Source of the DNA: Methanolapillus ohkumae
GTDB taxonomy: Archaea; Halobacteriota; Methanosarcinia; Methanosarcinales; Methanosarcinaceae
DNA length: 64,000 nucleotides
NCBI RefSeq assembly: GCF_032594355.1
Contig: NZ_CP131061.1
Location: forward strand, 806,001-870,000
Direction: 5' to 3'
Shown: piece after piece, positions 43,491-52,194 of the stretch
How the letters are laid out: each line of letters starts with the position of its first letter
How positions within the stretch are numbered: position 1 is the first letter of the stretch
The notes under the pieces: model-generated
Told to the model about the DNA's origin: nothing
The model's input: only the letters and a program-made list of their open reading frames with translations
Databases searched by the model: none
Program-made: the position numbers and the translations under genes

Positions 43491-43583
43491 ATTGCCACCA
43501 TAAAGCATGTGGCGGCAATTCAAACACGCGATGCCGGGACCAAACATTTCGGAAAGGCCGTACCATAAAGCATGCGGCGGCAA
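43491..43583. repeat. Two GC-rich dispersed repeats near the array
   Basis: Two related copies (43491-43520 and 43557-43582) share ACCATAAAGCATG and GGCGGCAATTCAAAC. They are the variant class of the GC-rich family with AAAGCATGTG in place of AACGCGCGC. The remainder to 44131 is AT-rich, with a good TATA-like TCTTATATATCA at 43908-43919 that may serve the symporter operon. Confidence 0.7.
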
Positions 43584-44131
43584 TTCAAACCAGACAAACA
43601 AAAAATCCCCGGAGCTGTCATTTCGATTGGGTTTAACCAAACTTTCGCTTTTGGAATATCAATACATTGTTTCATAAAATCCTTCTCATTTTGAAAAATA
43701 TAATTTATTTTGAAAATAATTCTTTTAAAATATAATATTTGAAAATATGTCTTTTGAAATTGAAAATTGTAATATGCCTCAAATATTTTTTGAAGATCCG
43801 GAACTATTTTTTGAAAATACAAATATCTTTTTGAATAACAATTATTAGTTTGATACTTTATGCTTTGTTCCTATTGAAACATGTTTCAAACAATCAAGCA
43901 AATCTCTTATATATCATGAATGTTCTATTACCACCATTGCGTGCTACAAAGTGTCATGGTAGTAAATAGCACGATTTTATTTATCTTCTTTAAAATCAAT
44001 ACGGACACATATATCTCATTTCAAAAATGAAAACTGAGTCTGAATTAAATTTAAATTTAGGAAAATAAAATCTAGGAAAATAAAATCTAGAAAAATTAAA
44101 TTTAGAGAATAAATTTTTAGGAGAATTTCCC

Positions 44132-44242
44132 ATGTTTCTTGGAATCGTTGATCCTCTTGTTTGGATTGCTTATCTGCTCTCTATTTTTTCGGCTCTCTGG
44201 TGCATCTATTACGGAGTCCGTCACTGGAACGACCCCGATTGA
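44132..44242 (+). CDS. Symporter small accessory protein (36 aa)
   Basis: A 36-residue protein from ATG 44132 with TAGGAGAATTTCCC upstream. Sequence features: MFLGIVDPLVWIAYLLSIFS, a single membrane helix, then CIYYGVRHWNDPD. This matches the small one-helix proteins found immediately before sodium:solute symporters in methanogens and bacteria. It lies 189 nt before such a symporter here and probably assembles with it. Confidence 0.85.
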   Translation: MFLGIVDPLVWIAYLLSIFSALWCIYYGVRHWNDPD

Positions 44243-44431
44243 TTCATACCCTGTGTCACTATTTTATCAGCAGTGTTTTTACAATCGTTTTCATTCACAA
44301 TCGTTTTCGTAAATTTTGTTATTTTCATAATCATAATCGTTTATTTCATTTCAATTTCATTCCGATTTATCACAAAATATCCTTTATCATCCTAAAAACC
44401 ATAAAAACTTTAACAATGACAGGAACTTATT

Positions 44432-46144
44432 ATGTTTGACTCCTCCGCTTTCACAACGCTTTCGGCTTCGTCCGTTAATGATATTATTCCGCCTGATCTG
44501 TTCCAGACATCCGGCGTCAATTTGCCGGCTTTATTAATCCTGATCTGTCTTTATTTGGCGGTCACACTTGGCCTTGCTTGGTACGGATTTAAACAAACCA
44601 AAAACGCATCCGATTACATGATTGCCGGCCGAAAAACCAACTCTTTGGTCATGGCGGTTTCCTACGGCGCGACTTTCATCAGCACATCCGCCATCATCGG
44701 ATTTGGCGGTGTTGCAGCCGCGTACGGCATGAGTTTGCTTTGGCTCGCGTTTTTAAACATTCTCGTCGGCATTATTATCGCTTTCTTGGTTTTCGGTCCC
44801 AAAATGCGAAAAATGGGAAAAGCCCTTCACGCGTCAACATTTCCGGAATTTATCGGAAAACGGTTTGAGTCCCGCGGGCTTCAATCCTGGATCGGATTAT
44901 TTATCGCCGCCACCATGCCGCTTTACGCGGCCAGTGTTCTCATCGGTTCCGCTCGTTTCATCGAAACCACACTCGGGGTGAATTACACAACCGCTCTTCT
45001 CATCTTCACCGTGATTGTCGCGGTTTATGTGATTGTCGGCGGCATGATTTCCGTCATGTACACCGATGCCTTCCAGGGCGGAATCATGTTCATCGGAATG
45101 TTTTTCCTTCTCGTTTTGACGTATGTCCATCTGGGCGGCGTTGTCGAAGCCCATACCGCTCTGAGCAATTTAGCCCCGCTCGTTCCGGAAAAATTGGCAG
45201 CGATCGGACATCAGGGATGGACCGCCATGCCGGCTTTCGGGTCACAGCTTTGGTGGACCATCATTTCCTCTCTGACTCTTGGGGTCGGTATCGGAATTAT
45301 CGCGCAGCCGCAATTAGCGGTTCGTTTCATGATGGTGAAAAATACAAAAACATTAAAAAGAGCAGTTTTGGCCGGCGGTCCTTTCATTTTTATGATGGCT
45401 GGTGTTGCCTACATTGTCGGACCTCTTTCAAATGTATTTTTCTACAACACCACCGGAAAAATCGCATTAGATGCCGTGGGCGGAAATATTGACGCCATTA
45501 TTCCGGTTTATATCAACAGCGCCATGCCGGAAATATTTGTCCTTATTTTCATGCTCAGTTTGCTGTCCGCCGCCATGTCGACCGCAGGATCCCAATTCCA
45601 CACCATGGGGACGGCCGTTGGCTACGATCTTATTCGAAATGGTATTCTTCGGGGAAAATCCGCTCACACTATCCTCTACACACGAATCGGGATTGTGATT
45701 ACGATTATTATAGCCGTTATTTTGGCTTTTGAACTTCCGGGAAGCATCATCGCCCGCGCAACCGCCATTTTTATGGGAATGTGTACCGCCGCTTTTCTTC
45801 CGATGTATGCCGGCGCCCTTTTCTGGCCGAGAATGACAAAAATCGGAGCTTACGCCAGTTTCTCGGTTGGATTTTTCGTGAGTGTCTTTTGGTATGTTTT
45901 CGTCCACGCGGCCGAAGCCGTTCCGATTGGAATCTGCCAAGATTTGTTCGGTGTCCCGACTCTTCTTTCGGGTACATGGGCTTATGTTGATCCGATTTTA
46001 ATTGCGACCCCGCTTTCCATTATTGTGGCAATCGTCGTCAGCCTGATGACAAAACCGCCGGCTCAAAAAATGGTGGATGATTTGTTCGACGGAAAAGATG
46101 AGGAAGAAGAAAAGGACCCGGCAGTTGCCGGGTCTTCTTCTTAA
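44432..46144 (+). CDS. Sodium:solute symporter (SSS family)
   Basis: 570 residues, about 13 helices. Typical SSS stretches: LAWYGFKQTKNASDYMIAGR, VMAVSYGATFISTSAIIGFG, YAASVLIGSARFIETTLGVN, GMISVMYTDAFQGGIMFIGM and LSLLSAAMSTAGSQFHTMGT. SSS carriers use a sodium gradient to import a small organic solute; the substrate cannot be read from sequence. The C-terminus is short and acidic, and its last codons include an inverted repeat (CCCGGCAGTTGCCGGG, 46118-46133) that may terminate transcription. Co-transcribed with the accessory protein. Confidence 0.93.
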   Translation: MFDSSAFTTLSASSVNDIIPPDLFQTSGVNLPALLILICLYLAVTLGLAWYGFKQTKNASDYMIAGRKTNSLVMAVSYGATFISTSAIIGFGGVAAAYGMSLLWLAFLNILVGIIIAFLVFGPKMRKMGKALHASTFPEFIGKRFESRGLQSWIGLFIAATMPLYAASVLIGSARFIETTLGVNYTTALLIFTVIVAVYVIVGGMISVMYTDAFQGGIMFIGMFFLLVLTYVHLGGVVEAHTALSNLAPLVPEKLAAIGHQGWTAMPAFGSQLWWTIISSLTLGVGIGIIAQPQLAVRFMMVKNTKTLKRAVLAGGPFIFMMAGVAYIVGPLSNVFFYNTTGKIALDAVGGNIDAIIPVYINSAMPEIFVLIFMLSLLSAAMSTAGSQFHTMGTAVGYDLIRNGILRGKSAHTILYTRIGIVITIIIAVILAFELPGSIIARATAIFMGMCTAAFLPMYAGALFWPRMTKIGAYASFSVGFFVSVFWYVFVHAAEAVPIGICQDLFGVPTLLSGTWAYVDPILIATPLSIIVAIVVSLMTKPPAQKMVDDLFDGKDEEEEKDPAVAGSSS

Positions 46145-46863
46145 TTTTTTTGTATCTAAATCATTTTTTATTTAATATCCGTCATTTTTTCACTATTTTC
46201 AATTTTTTTGTTTGATTTTTAGTTTTTTGATTTTTAGTTTTTTGATTTTTTAGTTTTGTTTATTCAGGTGTCGCCACGCGCGTTATAGCCTCATTTTTCT
46301 AAAAAACAACTCTAAAAATTGAAACCCCGTCTTTTATTTTTTATATCTGATTTTATTTGCTTTTTTTATTTTTATTTTATTTATTTTGTTTTTACTTTTT
46401 ACTTTTTTACTTTTTATTTACCCGGATTTGAGATTCACACTTTTAAATCTCATTTTTCAGATTTTCATTTCTGAATTGTTAACATTTATTTTCATCTGAA
46501 AATTATATTTAAAAGCATATGTCCTCTTCTATTGTAAACCTTCTTTGACAATGGCAGAATTTATATAGGATTTCATGGTTTTGTGTATGTTCATAATTTA
46601 TCATTATATAATATGTGTCCGATTTGTTTTCAGGAAAGTGTCAACAGTTTGCGTTTTTTTGAAGCCGGACTTTTCTTTAAATTTTTGTTGAACTCTTAAT
46701 GTTTTAATTGTTCTCCGATATGAAAAACGGTAAATATTACTGTTTGTTATTGTTATTTTATTAATTATCAATCAGTCGTCTCAAAAATTGATATCCGGTT
46801 CCGGATTTGTCCGGTCCCGTTTTTCTTTTTTTGATTTTTGAAACGATTGGAGAGGGATGTTTC
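46145..46863. other. Long AT-rich leader region upstream of the hdr operon
   Basis: About 720 nt without a gene. It contains an inverted GC-rich dispersed repeat (46270-46290, CGCCACGCGCGTTATAGCC), T-rich repeats (TTTTTGATTTTTAG) and TATA candidates AATTTATATAGG (46558) and CATTATATAATATG (46602). The operon promoter is probably one of the last two, giving a leader of 230 nt or more. Confidence 0.5.
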
Positions 46864-47388
46864 ATGAAAGATTCGATTCAAGCGTCTGAAATAGACAAAA
46901 CATTTTTCAGCGAACTTAAAAAAGACAAAGGAACGGAAAAAGTTCTTCTTTGTTTCAATTGCAACGGCTGCTCCACCGGATGTCCGATGAAAGATATTGA
47001 ATCCAATTTCGATATCAAACGGTACATGCGAATGGCCGGGCTCGGACTGAAAAACCGGATTTTAAACGACCCGTATCTTTGGTACTGCACCACTTGCTAC
47101 AAATGCCAGGAAAGATGTCCTGAAGGCGTTCTTAATGTCGACACACTCTTACGCCTGCGGACTCTTGCGGTTCATGAAGGAATCATGCTTGAGCCGCACA
47201 AAGATGTAGCGAATTTTGTTGTCAATACCGGGCATGCGGTTCCCATCAACGATGCCAATAAAGCCAAACGCAAAGAACTCGGGCTTTCCGAAGTTCCCCC
47301 GACGGTTCACATGTATCCGGAAGCCTTTGAACAAGTCAAAAAATTGGTCAAAGCCTGCGGATTTGATACATTGGTCGCCAAAAAATGA
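46864..47388 (+). CDS. hdrC: Heterodisulfide reductase subunit C
   Basis: 174 residues from ATG 46864, preceded by GGAGAGGGATGTTTC. It has two [4Fe-4S] motifs: CFNCNGCSTGCPMKDIESNF and CTTCYKCQERCPEGV. HdrC is the small electron-transfer subunit that delivers electrons from HdrA to the catalytic HdrB for reduction of CoM-S-S-CoB. It opens a six-gene operon (hdrC-hdrB-hdrA-mvhD-fdhB-fdhA-like). Length is normal for soluble HdrC. Confidence 0.95.
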   Translation: MKDSIQASEIDKTFFSELKKDKGTEKVLLCFNCNGCSTGCPMKDIESNFDIKRYMRMAGLGLKNRILNDPYLWYCTTCYKCQERCPEGVLNVDTLLRLRTLAVHEGIMLEPHKDVANFVVNTGHAVPINDANKAKRKELGLSEVPPTVHMYPEAFEQVKKLVKACGFDTLVAKK

Positions 47389-47534
47389 TGATCCAAAAAC
47401 GTCATAGATATGAAAAATATCATGTATCTATTTCATGATTATTTCACAATTATTTCACAATTATAATTGAATGAAAAACAAAATCAAAACCGTAAACGCT
47501 TTCAGGCGGATTTTGATTGGATTTTTGGGAGTTT

Positions 47535-48494
47535 ATGCAAATTATGTCTACCACAACAGAATCAGGAAAAACAAAAGAGGCGCAAAGCCTTTCCTTGTTC
47601 CTCGGCTGTGTCGCTCCAAACCGGTATCCCGGAATCGAGCTGGCCTCCCGCAGGGTGATGAAGGAACTCGGTGTTAATCTTTTGGAGCTCAAAGGCGCAT
47701 CGTGCTGCCCGGCTCCCGGTGTTTTTAAGTCCTTTGACAAAACCACTTGGTTGTCCCTCGCCAGCCGCAACATTGTCTTGTCCGAACAAATGGGCATGGA
47801 CCTCTTAACGGTCTGCAACGGGTGTTTCGGGTCTCTTGGAGAAGCCAACCACACCTTAAAACATGATCCGGATCACAAAAAAGAAGTCAATGCGAAATTA
47901 TCTGAAATCGGCATGCAATATCAAGGAAACATTAATGTCCGCCACATTATGGAATATTTGGCAAAAGACGTCGGTGTCGATGCCATTCGTTCTAAAGTGA
48001 CGGTTCCCCTCGACGGCATCAAAGTCGCCGTCCACTACGGCTGCCACCTCATCCGCCCGTCCAAAGAAAAGGAAGGACTCGGAAGTTCTGAAAACCCGCG
48101 CTTTTTTGATGATTTGGTGAACGCCACCGGCGCCAAAAGCGTCGATTACGAAGACAAATTATTGTGTTGCGGCGCAGGCGGCGGCGCACGGTCCGCATTC
48201 TTAGACACCACGCTTAAAATGACGGAAAAGAAACTCGACATCTTGCAGCGCGAAGAATATGATTGCATCGTAGACGCGTGTCCATTTTGCCACTTGCAAT
48301 TCGATTCCGGACAGGTTCAATTGAATAAATCCACCGGCAAAAACTATAAAATTCCGGTTCTTCACTACGCACAACTTCTCGGGCTCGCGTTTGGGCACAC
48401 CCCGCAAGAACTCGGCATTCCGATGAACATGACCTGCAACCCGGCTTTTGAAGAAAAAATATTGGCGCTTTCACAAAAAAAGAAGGTGGAGTAA
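47535..48494 (+). CDS. hdrB: Heterodisulfide reductase catalytic subunit B
   Basis: 319 residues from ATG 47535; ATG 47544 is equally possible because GGGAG lies 3 or 12 bases away. Two CCG domains are complete: FLGCVAPNRYPGIE, ASCCPAPGV, VCNGCFGSLGEA, and HYGCHLIRPSKE, LLCCGAGGGARS, DACPFCHLQFD. These cysteine clusters bind the two noncubane [4Fe-4S] clusters that split the heterodisulfide. The protein has no membrane anchor, so it belongs to the cytosolic HdrABC type. Its stop overlaps the hdrA start by one base. Confidence 0.95.
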   Translation: MQIMSTTTESGKTKEAQSLSLFLGCVAPNRYPGIELASRRVMKELGVNLLELKGASCCPAPGVFKSFDKTTWLSLASRNIVLSEQMGMDLLTVCNGCFGSLGEANHTLKHDPDHKKEVNAKLSEIGMQYQGNINVRHIMEYLAKDVGVDAIRSKVTVPLDGIKVAVHYGCHLIRPSKEKEGLGSSENPRFFDDLVNATGAKSVDYEDKLLCCGAGGGARSAFLDTTLKMTEKKLDILQREEYDCIVDACPFCHLQFDSGQVQLNKSTGKNYKIPVLHYAQLLGLAFGHTPQELGIPMNMTCNPAFEEKILALSQKKKVE

Positions 48495-51400
48495 TGAGTT
48501 CTGCAACAACAAATGCGGCCGGCAGCAGTGTCGGCGCCGTCGCGGTGATCGGCGGCGGAATTGCGGGCGTTCAGTCAGCGCTCGACTTGGCCAACAGCGG
48601 CTACCGTGTCTATTTGATCGAGTCCAAACCCTCCATCGGCGGCATCATGGCACAATTGGATAAAACATTCCCGACCCTGGACTGTTCCGCTTGTATTCTG
48701 TCTCCCAAATTGGTGGAAGCCAGCCGTCACCCCAACATCGAACTGATGACCTATTCCGAAGTCGTCGGACTGTCTGGAACGGTCGGCAATTTTAAAGTGT
48801 CCGTGAACAAAAAAAGCCGCTACATCGACACGGACAAATGTGTCGGCTGCGGCGACTGTATTTCCAAATGTCCGAAAAAAGTGGACGATGAATTTGAAGA
48901 AGGGCTGACCAAAAGAAAAGCCATTTACTTCCAGTTTACCCAAGCCATTCCCAAAATCGTGACGATTGATCCGGAAAACTGTCTCATGATCCAAAAAGGA
49001 AAATGTGGCAACTGTAAAAAAGTCTGTCAGAGAGACGCCGTCAACTACGAATTACAAGACGAAATCATTGACATCAATGTCGGTGCCGTCATCATGGCGA
49101 CCGGATTTAAAGCGTTTGACCCCAAACTTTTGGAGGCCTACCGCTTTGACCACCCCGATGTCGTCACCGCGCTTCAATTTGAGCGCTACACGAACGCGTC
49201 CGGGCCTTTTGGCGGACACATTCAAACCTCCAAAGGCGCGCTTCCCAAAAAAATCGCGTTCGTTCAATGTATCGGCTCGCGCAATCCCGAAATCAATAAA
49301 GCGTATTGCTCTTCCGTTTGCTGCACGTATGCGGTCAAACAATCCCGCCTGATTAAAGATCACCATCCGGAAGTCGACGTCGCTATTTTTAATATCGACT
49401 TGCGGACATTTGGAAAAGGTTATGAGGAATTTGCTTTGCGCGCCCGGGATGAATATGGCGTCCGTTTCATTAATTCCCGCCCGTCCGGCGTGGATGTAAA
49501 AGACGACGGCACCCTTTATTTACGCTATGAAGGACCGGAAAGCCAAGTCGTCAAAGAAGACTTTGATTTAATTGTGCTCTCCGTCGGTCTGGCAACACCT
49601 CAATCCACGATCGATTTGGCTCAAATCCTCGGCGTCGAACTTGACAAATACGGTTTTGTCCAAACAAAAGTTGAATCCCCGACGGAAACGTCCCGCGCTG
49701 GAATTTTTACGGCCGGTGTCGCCCAAGGACCCAAAGACATTCCCGAATCCGTCGCGCAAGCGAGCGGAGCCGCGTCCAAAGCCGGCGCGCTTTTAAACAG
49801 TGCCCGAAAAACCTTGGAAACCGCGGTGGAAATTCCGCCCGAAAACCCGATTGATAAAGACCTGCGCATTGGAATTATCGTTTGCCGGTGCGGAACAAAT
49901 ATCGGCAGCGTTGTCGATGTTCCGGCGGTCGTGGAATACGCGTCTGCCCTTCCCGATGTGATTATCGCGAAAGAAGAAATGTACTCCTGCGCCGACGACA
50001 CCCAGGGCCGCATCCTGGAAATGATTCGCGATTACAAACTCAACCGCTTCATTGTGGCGGCTTGCACACCCCGAACGCATGAGCCGCTCTTCCAGCAAAC
50101 CTGCCAGGAAGCCGGCCTTAACCCGTGGCTCTTTGAATTTGCGAACATTCGTGAACACTGCTCTTGGATTCACCATGACAATCCGGAAAAAGCCACCCAA
50201 AAAGCCAAAGACTTGGTGCGCCAAGCTGCCGGAAAGGTGAGGTTTTACACTCCGCTGTACAGCCAAAAGCTGTCCCTGGTTCACAACGCGGTCGTTCTCG
50301 GCGGCGGTGTCGCGGGACTGACGGTTGCCAATGAGCTGGCCGCAAACGGTTATGAAGTGGATTTAATTGAGAAAACAGACAAACTCGGCGGAAATATCCG
50401 GGCGCTTCAAAGCTATGCTTCGATTTTAAATCCGATGATTCAAAACGCGACGACGAGTCCCAAAATCCGGATTCATTACAATTCCGTCATGGAAGATGTG
50501 AGCGGCGCGGTCGGCAATTTCCACGGAAAAATCATCACGGAAGACGGTGGAAAAACAACCATTTCCGAACTTGATTTCGGTGTGATTGTGATTGCGACCG
50601 GCGGGCATGAACTCCGCCAGCCGGGTCTTTTCGGCTACCTGGAAAATCCGATTGTCAAGACTCAGCTTGAGTTTAAAGAAATGATTGACAAAAACGAAGG
50701 CAATTACAAAGATTTGGTTTTTATTCAGTGCGCCGGCAGCCGGAACAAGGAACGTCCATACTGTTCCCGGATTTGCTGTACCAATTCCGTGAAAAACTCT
50801 ATCCAATACAAAGAACAGCATCCGGACGCTGAAATCTATATCCTGTACCGTGACATCCGCACCTATGGCATGTACGAAGAATATTATACGAAAGCGCGTG
50901 AAATGGGCGTTCATTTCCTCATGTATGATGAAAATGAGCCGCCCGTTGTTGACGGAAATCTCGTGAAATTCCATGACCTGACAACCGGCTTTGACTTTGA
51001 GCTTGCGGCGGACTGTGTCATTCTCAGCGCGGCGACGCTTGCGGAAGAAGGAAACCATGAGGTCGGACCCATGATGAAAGTGCCGCTGGACAAAAACGGC
51101 TTCTTCCTTGAAGTTCACCCGAAGCTTCGGCCAGTGGATTTTGGAACGGACGGAGTTTTCGTGTGTGGTTTGGCACAGTCGCCCAAATTGTGCGAGGAAA
51201 CAATTTCCCAAGCGCAAGCGGCGGCTTCCCGGGCTTGTACGATTCTGTCCCGCGATTCTTTGGAATCTCCGGCGGAAGTGTCTCGCGTCAATATTGATGT
51301 CTGTGTCGGCTGCGGCGCGTGCAGAGATGTCTGTCCGTACCATGCGATTACGCTTGAAGAACAAGTCGTGACCAAAAAAGGCCTGTCCTTTAAGGCGCTG

Positions 51401-51550
51401 CGCTCCGTCATCAATCCGGCGGCGTGCAAAGGCTGCGGCTGCTGTACGATGGCATGCCCGACCGGCGCGATTGAGCAGGGGCACTTTGAAAATACCCAGC
51501 TGCTGTCTCAGGTCAAAAGTGTGTTCTACTTTGAAGAGGAGGTGAACTGA
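48494..51550 (+). CDS. hdrA: Heterodisulfide reductase subunit A, two-unit fusion
   Basis: 1018 residues, about 350 more than a normal HdrA. Unit 1 (1 to about 440) has a flavin-binding VAVIGGGIAGVQSALDLA (Gly20-25 region), cluster motif CVGCGDCISKCP (116-126), a second Cys group 163-178 and the CCTYA stretch near 277. Unit 2 (about 458-1018) has the HdrA N-terminal domain IVCRCGTNIG (463-470), CTPRTHEPLFQQTC, a second flavin site VLGGGVAGLTVANELA (601 on), RICCTNS, and two C-terminal ferredoxin clusters, CVGCGACRDVCPY (from 937) and CKGCGCCTMACPTGAI (from 978). It should bind two FAD and act as the bifurcating hub. Both flavin motifs look intact. Confidence 0.95.
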   Translation: MSSATTNAAGSSVGAVAVIGGGIAGVQSALDLANSGYRVYLIESKPSIGGIMAQLDKTFPTLDCSACILSPKLVEASRHPNIELMTYSEVVGLSGTVGNFKVSVNKKSRYIDTDKCVGCGDCISKCPKKVDDEFEEGLTKRKAIYFQFTQAIPKIVTIDPENCLMIQKGKCGNCKKVCQRDAVNYELQDEIIDINVGAVIMATGFKAFDPKLLEAYRFDHPDVVTALQFERYTNASGPFGGHIQTSKGALPKKIAFVQCIGSRNPEINKAYCSSVCCTYAVKQSRLIKDHHPEVDVAIFNIDLRTFGKGYEEFALRARDEYGVRFINSRPSGVDVKDDGTLYLRYEGPESQVVKEDFDLIVLSVGLATPQSTIDLAQILGVELDKYGFVQTKVESPTETSRAGIFTAGVAQGPKDIPESVAQASGAASKAGALLNSARKTLETAVEIPPENPIDKDLRIGIIVCRCGTNIGSVVDVPAVVEYASALPDVIIAKEEMYSCADDTQGRILEMIRDYKLNRFIVAACTPRTHEPLFQQTCQEAGLNPWLFEFANIREHCSWIHHDNPEKATQKAKDLVRQAAGKVRFYTPLYSQKLSLVHNAVVLGGGVAGLTVANELAANGYEVDLIEKTDKLGGNIRALQSYASILNPMIQNATTSPKIRIHYNSVMEDVSGAVGNFHGKIITEDGGKTTISELDFGVIVIATGGHELRQPGLFGYLENPIVKTQLEFKEMIDKNEGNYKDLVFIQCAGSRNKERPYCSRICCTNSVKNSIQYKEQHPDAEIYILYRDIRTYGMYEEYYTKAREMGVHFLMYDENEPPVVDGNLVKFHDLTTGFDFELAADCVILSAATLAEEGNHEVGPMMKVPLDKNGFFLEVHPKLRPVDFGTDGVFVCGLAQSPKLCEETISQAQAAASRACTILSRDSLESPAEVSRVNIDVCVGCGACRDVCPYHAITLEEQVVTKKGLSFKALRSVINPAACKGCGCCTMACPTGAIEQGHFENTQLLSQVKSVFYFEEEVN

Positions 51551-51552
51551 GA

Positions 51553-52194
51553 ATGACGGATGCAAACACAAATGCAACAGCAACCGTAAATGCAACTGCA
51601 AACGCAACTGCAAACGCAACTGCAAACGCAACTGCAAACGCAAACGCAAACGCAACTGCAAACGCAAACGCAACTGCAAACGCAACTGCAAACGCAAACG
51701 CAACTGCAACTGCAACTTCAAACGCAGCGGCAGATACAAATGCGAAAGTTCTGTCCAAATCCTGTTCGGCGAACCCGGATTTTGACCCGAAAATCGTTAT
51801 GTTTTGCTGTAACTGGTGTTCTTATGCCGGTGCGGACGGTGCCGGAATTGCCCGGTTCCAGCAGCCGACCAACATCCGTGTCGTGCGGGTGATGTGTTCG
51901 AGTCGCGTGGACGCCGTTCATATTTACACCGCGTTTTTGGAAGGTGCGGACGGTGTTTTAATTACAGGCTGCCACATCGGCGACTGTCACTATGTCAATG
52001 GCAATGACAAAACACTTGTGAAATACAAATTTATTAAATCGATGTTGAGTGAAATGGGAATTGAAGACGACCGTTTGATGCTCCGGTGGATTTCCGCATC
52101 GGAAGGACAACAATTCTCGGAGTTTGTCCGAGAAATGGTGGAAAAAATAAAAGCACTCGGACCCAGTCCGCTGCGCCGCGATGGAGTGATTTAA
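51553..52194 (+). CDS. mvhD: MvhD-type iron-sulfur subunit with N-terminal NAT repeats
   Basis: 213 residues; starts 2 nt after hdrA (ATG after GAGGAGGTGAACTGAGA). The C-terminal about 140 residues are canonical MvhD: MFCCNWCSYAGADGAGIARF, VVRVMCSSRVDAVHIYTAF, ITGCHIGDCHYVNGN. MvhD carries a [2Fe-2S] cluster that links HdrA to its electron-donor enzyme. The first 60 residues are an unusual low-complexity run of Asn-Ala-Thr/Asn-Ala units encoded by 6-, 12- and 18-bp repeats (51571-51730). The cofactor cysteines are all retained. Only the tail is novel. Confidence 0.93.
   Translation: MTDANTNATATVNATANATANATANATANANANATANANATANATANANATATATSNAAADTNAKVLSKSCSANPDFDPKIVMFCCNWCSYAGADGAGIARFQQPTNIRVVRVMCSSRVDAVHIYTAFLEGADGVLITGCHIGDCHYVNGNDKTLVKYKFIKSMLSEMGIEDDRLMLRWISASEGQQFSEFVREMVEKIKALGPSPLRRDGVI
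51571..51730 (+). repeat. 6-bp-based in-frame repeats encoding Asn-Ala/Asn-Ala-Thr
   Basis: Alternating GCAAACGCAACTGCAAAC units; period is a multiple of 6, with 12- and 18-bp higher-order copies. They keep frame and code for NAT and NA repeats. Confidence 0.9.

Noticed and set aside
50426..51739. 437-codon minus-strand frame antisense to hdrA and mvhD
   Set aside because: It is the mirror of GC-rich conserved coding sequence and repeats; the plus-strand genes are unambiguous.
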